This document shows positions 46,652-54,535 of a stretch of 64,000 nt of DNA, piece by piece. This stretch comes from Legionella maceachernii (GTDB lineage Bacteria; Pseudomonadota; Gammaproteobacteria; Legionellales; Legionellaceae): NCBI RefSeq assembly GCF_900167045.1, contig NZ_FUXJ01000009.1:1-64000 (forward strand). The letters run 5' to 3'. The position numbers were made by a program, and so were the translations under genes. The first letter of the stretch is position 1. Every line of letters begins with the position of its first letter. The notes beneath the pieces were generated by a model. That model ran no database searches, was not told where the DNA came from, and worked only from the letters and a program-made list of their open reading frames with translations.

Positions 46652-47244
46652 TCCTCATTGATCTTCAGAATGATTTTATGCCGGGTGGGGCATTAGCTGT
46701 TCCGCAGGGGGATTTAATTATTCCTGTTATTAATCGGTTGCAAATGCATTTTGATTTAATTGTAGCAACCCAAGACTGGCATCCGGCTGATCATAAAAGT
46801 TTTGCCTCCCAGCATTCTGGCAGAAACCCTTTTGACAAAATCATGCTTTACGGTGGCGAACAAACACTTTGGCCAGACCACTGTGTACAAGGTACAGTAG
46901 GTGCCGATTTTCACCCGCACCTTGACACCAGACCCATTGAAGCTATTTTTCGCAAAGGTACCGACAAGGAAAATGACAGTTACAGCGGATTTTATGATAA
47001 CAAGCGCAAAAAAAGCACGGGATTGGCTGGCTTTTTACGTGATAAAGGAGCGCAAAATCTTTATTTCTGCGGTTTATGTGCAGATATTTGCGTGTATTAC
47101 ACGCTTAAAGATGCGATAGCGGAGGGTTTTTCGAGTTGGTTGATTGAAGATGCGACAAAGCCTTTAGATCACGCCAAATTCCAAGAGATAAAAAAAGAAC
47201 TGGTGCAGCAAGGAGTTGGAATTATAAAAAGCGCTGACCTGTAA
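46639..47244 (+). CDS. pncA: Nicotinamidase
   Basis: This enzyme hydrolyses nicotinamide to nicotinate, the substrate of PncB. The 201-residue product has the catalytic triad D8 (LIDLQNDF), K106 (FRKGTD) and C151 (ADICVYY), and the metal site D46, H48, H52 in QDWHPADH. It overlaps pncB upstream. Its last 23 bases overlap the 3' end of the convergent LRR gene. The family also activates pyrazinamide. Confidence 0.95.
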   Translation: MRVLILIDLQNDFMPGGALAVPQGDLIIPVINRLQMHFDLIVATQDWHPADHKSFASQHSGRNPFDKIMLYGGEQTLWPDHCVQGTVGADFHPHLDTRPIEAIFRKGTDKENDSYSGFYDNKRKKSTGLAGFLRDKGAQNLYFCGLCADICVYYTLKDAIAEGFSSWLIEDATKPLDHAKFQEIKKELVQQGVGIIKSADL

Positions 47245-48490
47245 AGGATGTTTTGGCAAGGGACGCATCATCCCCAGAAGCGTTGTCTTTCGTTTCAGTT
47301 TCCCGGTTTATGTCCTTCTGTATTACCCTGTTCCCTGGAAAAAAACGCTGTAAATGGTTATTCGAGAGCAATTTTACTGATTTGATGCAGCTTACTGAGT
47401 TGAAAAAAGTGTCTGAGGATTGACCGAGAGTCTTTTTATCTTGCGCATAATTGAGAACGGAGTAAATTTGCCCGAGTGAAAGCAAGTTTTCAGCGACAAA
47501 ACTTAAAATATATACTTTTATTTCTGGAGGCAATTCCAAAATGGGAGTCTTATCCTCTGGTTTAAAGCAACACAAAATCCGAGAAAAAAGAAGCAAATCA
47601 ATGGATTTTCTCCTTACAAGAATATCCACACGTTGAATATGATCAATTAACGTGGCCACTTGACTGACTGGGTCTCGCTGTTTCTTGGTGAGCAGGATAG
47701 AGGCTTTAGTGGATTTTGCCTGAGGTAAAGTAGGGCTAATCTTGTTATGCATAAGATTAACCGATTCTAAAGAGTCATTCACTTCACAAGTAAAATAAAA
47801 TTCGGCAAGGGTTTGATTAGAGAGAGCCGTTTTTTTCAACCAAATTGTTTTCAATGTTTTATTATTTCTTAAGCTATAAGCGATATTAACCGTGCTATTA
47901 TCCGTTAAGGCGTTTTCTGAAAGATTTAAAAATAATAAGGAATGGTTCGTTTGCAAAACGTCAGCAACCCAATCGCCTTCTTCATCCGCTAAACCGCATT
48001 TTTCTAATGATAATCGCTGCAGTGTAGTACTCGCTTTTAAACGCTCGAAAAAATTGGTTTTGGCTAAACCACTTAGTTTATTTTTACTGAGGTTCAATTC
48101 AGTTAATGCATTATTCTCGAGAATACCGCAAGGAGAAATTGCCTGCGTGCAAGAATGTTCAATTTCATTACTGCTTACGTCAAGGTGTTGCAGACGAGAC
48201 GATTTGATTGCTTTAGCTAGACCCTGTAATCCTTCAGCAGTTATTCGATTATCACTCAAGTCTAGAGTAAGCAGGTGGGTAGAAGGCAAGACATCCGCAA
48301 GCAGTAAAATTGAACGGTCATCAAGTTGATTGCCTCTTAGTGAGAGTTTACTAAGACGGGTGTTGTTTTTTAGTGCATTAGTAAGAAGTACTATGTCCTC
48401 ATACTGGAGTTTTTTACTGGATAAATCCACACTTTTTTGTTTCTCAGAATTATCAGAAATCTCCTGAATTATTTCCTTATCAATTGTCAT
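47222..48490 (-). CDS. Leucine-rich repeat protein with F-box-like segment, candidate effector
   Basis: A 422-residue protein without signal peptide. About eight ribonuclease-inhibitor-type LRR units of 24-30 residues span residues 45-255, with phrases LSLRGNQLDD, LDLSDNRITAEG, LNLSKNKLSG and LNLSENALTDNS. Residues about 318-352 (LELPPEIKVYILSFVAENLL) fit the F-box consensus LPxEhxxxILSxL, a eukaryotic SCF ubiquitin-ligase adaptor; order LRR then F-box is the reverse of most host proteins. Such architectures are known among Legionella effectors. It is divergent from the ankyrin/HExxH gene. LRR assignment is firm; the F-box is tentative and secretion is inferred. Confidence 0.8.
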   Translation of the reverse strand: MTIDKEIIQEISDNSEKQKSVDLSSKKLQYEDIVLLTNALKNNTRLSKLSLRGNQLDDRSILLLADVLPSTHLLTLDLSDNRITAEGLQGLAKAIKSSRLQHLDVSSNEIEHSCTQAISPCGILENNALTELNLSKNKLSGLAKTNFFERLKASTTLQRLSLEKCGLADEEGDWVADVLQTNHSLLFLNLSENALTDNSTVNIAYSLRNNKTLKTIWLKKTALSNQTLAEFYFTCEVNDSLESVNLMHNKISPTLPQAKSTKASILLTKKQRDPVSQVATLIDHIQRVDILVRRKSIDLLLFSRILCCFKPEDKTPILELPPEIKVYILSFVAENLLSLGQIYSVLNYAQDKKTLGQSSDTFFNSVSCIKSVKLLSNNHLQRFFPGNRVIQKDINRETETKDNASGDDASLAKTSFTGQRFL

Positions 48491-48606
48491 TTTTACTCAT
48501 TTATCCCAATAAATTTCACGTATTTTAACGGATATTACTATACTAAATCTATAGCCAAATAATAACGATAAAAAATAAGTGCGTGTGATTTTTTTTTGGA
48601 GATTTT

Positions 48607-50085
48607 ATGGCTAAGATAAAAGCACTGCTTAGAGAGTTAAATAAGGCATTAAAAACAAATGATTACACAAAATTTTTGGATTTAATCCGAAGTGATACAA
48701 AATGCTTGCGTCATAAATTTGGTCCAGAAAATAGAACGCTTCTACACCATTTATGTGCTGTGAATGTAAGAAAAATCAATTTCGGTGGAGGTTCTCTTGA
48801 AAATATCGAAAGTGATGAAGAAGATGAAAAAGTTGAAAAAAAGGATGAATTTGAAATTGATGAGGATGCTTTTATTGAAATGTTAGATACGTTTATTAGT
48901 GAATTTGATTGCGATTTAAACGTAAGAGATAAACAAGGAAATACTCCCCTGCATTATGCGACAAGTACAGATAACGAACGTGTCGCGAGTTTGTTACTTG
49001 ATTTTGAAGAAACTATCCCTGATTTGCCCAATTCTAGAGGAAATACCCCATTAGAAATAGCAGCTCATAATCAATTTTCAGCGATAGAAAAACTATTATT
49101 ACAAGCATCCAATCAGCAGGTGCATAATCAAGAAATCCCTGAAGGAATGGACATAAAAAAATTTCAAAGGGCTAATAAAGAGGCTATTGTCGACCTCGGT
49201 CCTTTAAAACCACTTAAATCTGAAAAGCCCAGTGCGTATGAAGCAATAGAATCTACTTTATTTATTCAGAATGAAGCGATGAGAAAGCAATTTGCCGGGG
49301 TATTTAAAGTGGCTTACGAGAGCGAAATTTTAAGGCCAATGCTCAATCTTATGGGGTTGTGTGCATTAAAAGGAACGATAACACACTCCAGACGCATAAC
49401 GTTGTTTATGGAATACCAACAGCTGCAGGAGCTTAAAAAAGAGGCCTCAGAAGATGATCTGGATTTATATGCTTTTGCATTGAAGCAAAAAGAGAAAGAA
49501 TTAGGTAAGCGATTTAAAATCATCTGTGTTGATGCCCCTGACGTTGGCTCGCTCAAACCCTTGGCAGCCGAACCTCGGGGCCTGTATACGCATAAGAATT
49601 CAGTATTCGCTGCGACTGAAGGATTAGACTTATATGGGGTATTAGCAGTTATTCTTCATGAATCTTCTCATTTTGGTATTGATCACCTCTTTAAAAATTC
49701 GTCTGCACCTTACCCTAAAGGTTTCGACATACATCAGCGGAAGGAAAGATTTCAAAAAATTGTCCAAACAACGAAGGAAAATTTAACGCAAATCCTATCC
49801 TCTGTGAGCAGTGAGGAAGAGTTAGCCGCTTACAATGCGATTCAAACGGTGTTCACCGCCTATCCCAAAGAAGAGTGGGATATCGAGCTGATCGTTAGAG
49901 TTCCGCAGATTATCGCTTTACTTGGTCCAGAGAAGGGGCCACAGTGGTTACAAAAGAATACTCCTGAATTATTAGAGTATTATTTAACAGTCATCAACCC
50001 TGCCATAATGGGTTATTTGGCAGAGTACGATGCCTCTAAATATCTGAGTGATCCGCATTCCCTGCTGGCCGCTAAAGTGTTGTAA
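48607..50085 (+). CDS. Ankyrin-repeat protein with HExxH metalloprotease motif, candidate effector
   Basis: A 492-residue protein without signal peptide. An acidic, Glu-rich linker (about 64-86) precedes two clear ankyrin repeats at about 107-170 (DKQGNTPLHYATSTDNERVA and SRGNTPLEIAAHNQFSAIEK). The C-terminal half, from about 205, is a separate domain with ILHESSHFGIDHLF at 350-362: H351-E352-x-x-H355 is the gluzincin/metzincin-type zinc motif, in a hydrophobic helix as expected. The downstream third ligand is not obvious. Read together: an ankyrin-targeted zinc protease, probably acting on a host protein. GGAG precedes the ATG. Ankyrin part firm, protease likely, effector role inferred. Confidence 0.8.
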   Translation: MAKIKALLRELNKALKTNDYTKFLDLIRSDTKCLRHKFGPENRTLLHHLCAVNVRKINFGGGSLENIESDEEDEKVEKKDEFEIDEDAFIEMLDTFISEFDCDLNVRDKQGNTPLHYATSTDNERVASLLLDFEETIPDLPNSRGNTPLEIAAHNQFSAIEKLLLQASNQQVHNQEIPEGMDIKKFQRANKEAIVDLGPLKPLKSEKPSAYEAIESTLFIQNEAMRKQFAGVFKVAYESEILRPMLNLMGLCALKGTITHSRRITLFMEYQQLQELKKEASEDDLDLYAFALKQKEKELGKRFKIICVDAPDVGSLKPLAAEPRGLYTHKNSVFAATEGLDLYGVLAVILHESSHFGIDHLFKNSSAPYPKGFDIHQRKERFQKIVQTTKENLTQILSSVSSEEELAAYNAIQTVFTAYPKEEWDIELIVRVPQIIALLGPEKGPQWLQKNTPELLEYYLTVINPAIMGYLAEYDASKYLSDPHSLLAAKVL

Positions 50086-50122
50086 TTTTTTAAGGCCAAC
50101 AGAAAGGTGGTTTAAAAATACT

Positions 50123-50437
50123 CTAGGGCTTATGTTCAATACGGACCAGCGTATTATGTGAGAAATACAGGCTTAAATTATGCACCATCAAGGATCCATT
50201 TCCCTTGCGAAACGTATAAGCGTAATCCCAACGATCGGTGTTGAAGGTAGGGCTTAATAGACTAGTACCCATTAAAATGGCGACATCATTTTTGCTCATA
50301 CCCGTTTTTAAGCGTTCTATTTTTGATTGTGGTAATAAATTTCCTTGCTCCACAATGCGGCGAGAAAAATCATAGGACGCACAATGAGTAAGAGTTAATG
50401 CTAAGCTAATAGCTCCAAGAATTGTAACGATACGCAT
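50123..50437 (-). CDS. bamE: Outer-membrane assembly lipoprotein BamE (SmpA/OmlA)
   Basis: A lipoprotein component of the BAM complex that inserts beta-barrels into the outer membrane. The 104-residue product from ATG 50437 has a signal peptide ending in the lipobox LTHC (C19). The SmpA/OmlA fold has SKIERLKTGMSKNDVAILMG and the SPTFNTDRWDYAYTFRKG segment. CAGG is 7-10 bases upstream. The frame opens 10 codons earlier, which is less likely. It is divergent from fur, the usual gammaproteobacterial arrangement. Confidence 0.92.
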   Translation of the reverse strand: MRIVTILGAISLALTLTHCASYDFSRRIVEQGNLLPQSKIERLKTGMSKNDVAILMGTSLLSPTFNTDRWDYAYTFRKGNGSLMVHNLSLYFSHNTLVRIEHKP

Positions 50438-50553
50438 TTTTTTGCCTGCCATGAAAAATTTCGCCATAATACCATGTCATCCATAGAAAGACACCTCCTA
50501 AGCTGCTTCGTTTGCAGCGGGAATACGTGATGGATATAGCCAAAGGAGCGCTT

Positions 50554-50970
50554 GTGGAAGAAAGCCAACAGTTAAAAGATGCAGGATTAAAGATTACTAT
50601 GCCGAGGGTGAAAATATTGCAAATTTTAGAGCAATCCCCAAAGCATCATTTAAGCGCAGAAGGCGTTTATAAAGCGTTATTAGACATGGGTGAAGATGTT
50701 GGATTAGCGACTGTGTACCGGGTTTTAACACAGTTCGAAGTAGCAGGCTTGGTGACTCGTCATAATTTTGAGGGCGGACATTCGGTGTTTGAACTCAGTC
50801 AAGGGGAGCATCATGATCATCTCGTTTGTGTTAAGTGTGGTCGAGTCGAAGAGTTCGTCGATAAGATCATTGAAGAACGGCAACAAATGATTGCTGAAAA
50901 TGCGCAATTCAAAATGACTGACCATGCCTTGAATATTTATGGTTTATGTCCTGATTGTCAAAAACCATAA
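50554..50970 (+). CDS. fur: Ferric uptake regulator
   Basis: Fur is the Fe(II)-dependent repressor of iron acquisition. GTG 50554 is chosen because AAAGGAG at 50542-50548 is ideally spaced and the product (138 residues) then has the usual short lead before LKDAGLKITMPRVKILQILE. ATG 50530 is the alternative. The winged helix is followed by the metal-binding dimerisation domain with GEHHDHLVCVKCGRVEEF and the C-terminal zinc pair CPDC. It is divergent from bamE with a 116-base shared control region. Confidence 0.95.
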   Translation: MEESQQLKDAGLKITMPRVKILQILEQSPKHHLSAEGVYKALLDMGEDVGLATVYRVLTQFEVAGLVTRHNFEGGHSVFELSQGEHHDHLVCVKCGRVEEFVDKIIEERQQMIAENAQFKMTDHALNIYGLCPDCQKP

Positions 50971-51029
50971 GGGATGAATTATAATATAATTAAGTCTCTT
51001 GAGCCTATTCATAAACAAGGACGTTATGC

Positions 51030-52541
51030 ATGTACGATGATTTACGCAAACCCTATCAGGTAGGGGATTTACCTGCAGTGCAATTGGGGGGAATTTTATT
51101 AAATGACCAATTATTGCCTGATGCACCCGTCAATTTGGTCGTAAAATCATTTAATCGCCATGGCCTAATCGCAGGAGCAACGGGTAGTGGTAAAACCAAA
51201 ACCATGCAAGTGCTCAGTGAGCAACTCTCACTGCTAGGGGTTCCGAGCTTGGTCATGGATATCAAAGGTGATATTTCAGGCTTAGCAGAAAAAGGAGAGG
51301 CTAACCCCGCCTTGGAAGAACGGGCAAAATCATTAGGTTTAACTTACAGTCCTCGCGCTTTCCCTGTCGAATTATTGAGTTTAAACGAGACATCACAGGA
51401 GGGAATCCCTCTACGCTCAACTGTCGAAGCGTTTGGCCCCGTGCTGTTTTCTCGTATGCTCGATGTCAATGAAACACAAGCGGGGGTGGTTACCATTCTT
51501 TTTGAATTTGCCAAAGTAAATAAAATCCCTTTAATTGATTTAGCTGACCTTAAAGCCTTGTTACAGTTCGCGCAAAGCGATCAGGGCAAAGGAAAAATTG
51601 AAGCCAGTTTTGGCGGTGTATCTTCGGCGTCTGTTGGTACGATTGTCCGCAAGATCATTGAACTCGAATCTCAAGGAGCAGACCAGTTTTTCGGTGAGCC
51701 AGCATTTAATGTAATGGATTTAGTGAGGACAAATGCTCAAGGGCTCGGCATTATCTCTATCTTACGGTTGCTCGACATGCAAGATAAGCCAAAGCTATTT
51801 TCAACGTTTATGCTCAAATTGCTATCTGATGTGTACAGGCAAATGCCCGAACTCGGCGACCCTTTGAAACCTAAACTCGTGATTTTTATTGATGAGGCGC
51901 ATTTAATATTTAGTAATGCGAGTAAAGCCTTACTCAGCTTGTTGGATACCATGGTCAAGTTGATCCGTTCTAAAGGGGTGGGGCTCATTTTTTGTACGCA
52001 AACACCAAACGATATTCCGGATTCCGTATTAAGCCAATTAGGTTTAAAAATACAACACGCTTTACGCGCTTTTACAGCAAAAGATAGAAAAGCAATGAAA
52101 CTGGTTGCGCAAAATTTTCCGCCCACTGACCATTATGACACCGAGGCGCTTTTAACCTCGCTTGGTATTGGTGAGGCTTTAGTCAGTGGATTAGATGCTA
52201 AAGGGGAACCCACGCCATTGGTGGAATGTCGAGTAAGGGCACCGGAGTCGCGCATGGGGGTTATTAGTCCTCAAGAAATTACTGCAGTAGTAGCCAGTTC
52301 AACGTTAATGCTGCATTATGGGAAACGAATGAAAGAAACATCCGCGCAGCAAGTTTTAGCGGCACAAGTAGCTGTTGCAGCGAGCGATAGCACGGTGGAG
52401 GTGAAAGGTAAGCGTAAAATGAATGATGAAACGCTGGTGGAGAAAATCAGCAAAAGCACCTTGTTTAGGCAAGTAATACGTCAGATAATGCGGGATCTAA
52501 CACGATCATTATTATCCGCGTTGGGTATAAAACGACGCTAA
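51030..52541 (+). CDS. HerA-like ATPase of the YjgR (DUF853) family
   Basis: A 503-residue cytoplasmic P-loop ATPase, close in length to E. coli YjgR. Walker A is GATGSGKT at 49-56, Walker B KLVIFIDEAHLIF at about 288-300, and the sensor region GLIFCTQTPNDIPDSVLSQL at about 321-340. The family is related to HerA/FtsK-type DNA translocases, but its job is unknown. It lies 59 bases after fur and 26 bases before the repeat protein gene; the latter may share its transcript. Confidence 0.88.
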   Translation: MYDDLRKPYQVGDLPAVQLGGILLNDQLLPDAPVNLVVKSFNRHGLIAGATGSGKTKTMQVLSEQLSLLGVPSLVMDIKGDISGLAEKGEANPALEERAKSLGLTYSPRAFPVELLSLNETSQEGIPLRSTVEAFGPVLFSRMLDVNETQAGVVTILFEFAKVNKIPLIDLADLKALLQFAQSDQGKGKIEASFGGVSSASVGTIVRKIIELESQGADQFFGEPAFNVMDLVRTNAQGLGIISILRLLDMQDKPKLFSTFMLKLLSDVYRQMPELGDPLKPKLVIFIDEAHLIFSNASKALLSLLDTMVKLIRSKGVGLIFCTQTPNDIPDSVLSQLGLKIQHALRAFTAKDRKAMKLVAQNFPPTDHYDTEALLTSLGIGEALVSGLDAKGEPTPLVECRVRAPESRMGVISPQEITAVVASSTLMLHYGKRMKETSAQQVLAAQVAVAASDSTVEVKGKRKMNDETLVEKISKSTLFRQVIRQIMRDLTRSLLSALGIKRR

Positions 52542-52567
52542 ATGGAATAAAGACTTAAGGAGAAACA

Positions 52568-53062
52568 ATGCGCGTAGGCCATTTTTTTAAAAAAACGAAG
52601 ATCGCAGCTGCAATGGTAGGTTTAACTTGCTTAATAACCAGTTTCGAATTGTCAGCAGCAGAGAGCCAAACCTCGACCCAAACCCCTAGTCAAACGGTCA
52701 CAAACCCGGATGGTTCCTCGGTACAAACCTATCCTAATGGCACAAAAGTGATTACTAATTCAGATGGTTCTTCTGTTCAGACTAATACTGATGGTACAAA
52801 AATCGTTAAAAACGCGGATGGATCCTCCGTTCAGACTAGCCCTGATGGTACAGAAATGGTGACCAATGCGGATGGTTCATCGGTAAAAACCAGTCCGGAT
52901 GGCACAAAAATTGTCAAAAATGCAGACAATTCATCTGTGGAAACGAGACCCGATGGTACACAAATCGTGATCAACGCAGATGGTTCATCAGTACAGACCA
53001 ATCCTGATGGCACCAAAGTCATTAAAAACGCAGATGGCTCGGTTGTTAACAATGCCCAGTAA
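52568..53062 (+). CDS. Exported protein built of 18-residue tandem repeats
   Basis: A 164-residue protein. The N terminus has two Lys and a hydrophobic stretch (KIAAAMVGLTCLITSFELSA) ending in a SAA cleavage-like site, so it is probably exported. Residues 45-152 are six units of exactly 18 residues with consensus NADGSSVQTxPDGTKIVK, followed by a partial seventh. Alternating DG turns and beta-prone SSV/TKIV strands predict a regular beta structure (solenoid or stacked hairpins). Cys is absent from the mature part. It has AAGGAG upstream. It could be a surface or adhesin-like protein; no function is assigned. Confidence 0.75.
   Translation: MRVGHFFKKTKIAAAMVGLTCLITSFELSAAESQTSTQTPSQTVTNPDGSSVQTYPNGTKVITNSDGSSVQTNTDGTKIVKNADGSSVQTSPDGTEMVTNADGSSVKTSPDGTKIVKNADNSSVETRPDGTQIVINADGSSVQTNPDGTKVIKNADGSVVNNAQ
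52700..53059 (+). repeat. Six and two-thirds tandem 54-bp units
   Basis: The DNA units coding the 18-residue repeats are 54 bp long and clearly diverged at third positions (for example GATGGTTCATCG, GATGGATCCTCC, GATGGTTCTTCT). The array is therefore old and held by selection on the protein rather than a recent expansion. Confidence 0.85.
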
Positions 53063-53299
53063 TTGATCAAAGAACTTCATTCCTTCTCACAGTAAGGATG
53101 GGAAGAGGCTCAAAGAGTAGTCCTTGCTTATGTTCTAGGCCTTGGCCACAGGCTCTGATGATTTTAAGTAATTGACGGATTCTGTGGACAAGCCGCACGA
53201 CGTAGCGATGAGATTCAATGTTTCAACAGCAGTGTCGATGAGCGATACTGATTCGGGTTCTTGTTTGACGATTAGACTGATTCAAAATCGAGAGATAGT

Positions 53300-54100
53300 A
53301 TGAGTAGAACACCAAAATGGGAGCGACTTTGGCTTATCCCATTGATTTGTGTAATCGCGTCGAGCGCTTTTGCTGATACTAATGATAGTCCTTGCAATGG
53401 AATGCTCGCCATTGTCAACAGGCCAACTATTGCAGACAGCCCTTGTACCGCACCCAATAAAAAATTTATCCTCGAATTCGGTTATGAATACCTTAATTTG
53501 CTCGAGGGCATTCAGGGGCAAAGTTATCCGTTTGCTGAGTTGCGTTATGGTCTACCTGCGAATAATGAGATTTTTGTTTTTTTTCCTACCTATATCCATC
53601 TGTCAACAAGGCCGCGTTCAGGATTTAGTGAGATGGCGGTGGGTTATAAACATGAGCTTTTTTATACCAGCCGCATGATTGCTACCCTAGATGGCTCTAT
53701 TGTGCCTTCGTCAGGCAGTAGAGCTTTTGGCAGTAAGGGGTGGGGCGGGGTAATTAATGGTATCTTCAGTTTTAACTTGAGTGAAAAATTAAGTTTTACT
53801 TCTCAATTAGGTTTTAGTAGTCAAACTCAATCAGTTCTTGCTGGTGGTAAGCGCTTCACTAGCGTAAATCCAGATGCTTTTTTCAGTTGGTTTCCAGTCG
53901 ATAAATTGGAAATTTACGCAGAAATTTACGGGCAGAGCAAAACAGCACCCGATGAAGGCAGTGGTTTTAATGCTGCCGCAGGCTTCATTTTTCTTCCTTT
54001 CAAAAATATGACCATTGATTTTGAGGGCGGCCAGCGTATGAGGGGCTTTTTAGGGGGCGTGGAAAATTATGTGGCGGCAGGCGCAGCAATTCAATTTTAG
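53300..54100 (+). CDS. Outer-membrane beta-barrel-like protein
   Basis: A 266-residue exported protein. Signal peptide at about 1-25 (LWLIPLICVIASSAFA). The mature part alternates short amphipathic beta strands with turns (FILEFGYEYLNLLEG, IATLDGSIVPSSG, LSFTSQLGFSSQTQS) and ends in the aromatic AAGAAIQF, the C-terminal signal read by BAM. The layout resembles the transporter-like MetA-pathway family of outer-membrane proteins; that assignment is tentative. Two Cys in the N-terminal part (NDSPCNG, DSPCTAP) may form a disulfide. It stands 237 bases after the repeat protein in the same direction. Confidence 0.7.
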   Translation: MSRTPKWERLWLIPLICVIASSAFADTNDSPCNGMLAIVNRPTIADSPCTAPNKKFILEFGYEYLNLLEGIQGQSYPFAELRYGLPANNEIFVFFPTYIHLSTRPRSGFSEMAVGYKHELFYTSRMIATLDGSIVPSSGSRAFGSKGWGGVINGIFSFNLSEKLSFTSQLGFSSQTQSVLAGGKRFTSVNPDAFFSWFPVDKLEIYAEIYGQSKTAPDEGSGFNAAAGFIFLPFKNMTIDFEGGQRMRGFLGGVENYVAAGAAIQF

Positions 54101-54535
54101 GCAAGGTCGGAAATTCCTGTATTGATTTACTCAAAATTATCAAGTAGTATGCCTCCAACCCTTGGAAAGGTTAATGGAAATTATGGAGTTTTATCATGAA
54201 GAATAACAGCAAGAATAACACCTCTAAAACAATGGACATTCTCGGTTGCTCAATTTATCCCCCAAACCCTTATTTGTTACCTCGTAATCAATTAGCTTCT
54301 CTATAGCTTATAGCGCAAGTCAATTATCGAAGGAAACGAAGATGGATCATTTTGGAAACTCAGCGCTGTTTGGCGTAAGTACTGCTATTAATACCCCATT
54401 TAAAAAAATCATATTGCCCTTTTCTCCTCCCAGTTTCTCTGGTTTATGGAAGTGCGTAATTCACGCAAGGGAACTTTTCAGTTCGACGTGAATTAAAAGC
54501 AAGTTCATCCTCTAATGGAAACAAGGATTGTCTAA
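54101..54535 (+). other. 435-base gap with two short possible ORFs
   Basis: No gene of normal length. Two short ATG frames exist: 54196-54306 (36 codons, MKNNSKNNTSKTMDILGC start) and 54342-54491 (49 codons, MDHFGNSALFGVSTAINTPF start). The second has a good AAGGAA ribosome binding site and a Pro/Phe-rich middle, so it might be a small peptide gene; the first is weaker. Neither is recognised. No RNA gene was seen. Confidence 0.3.

Noticed and set aside
52700-53059. Tandem 54-bp repeats as a possible CRISPR array
   Set aside because: There are no unique spacers between identical repeats; the units are contiguous, diverged and encode an in-frame protein repeat.
52831-53070. 79-codon minus-strand frame opposite the repeat protein
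   Set aside because: It is the mirror of the 54-bp repeats; the plus frame has a start, ribosome binding site and signal peptide.
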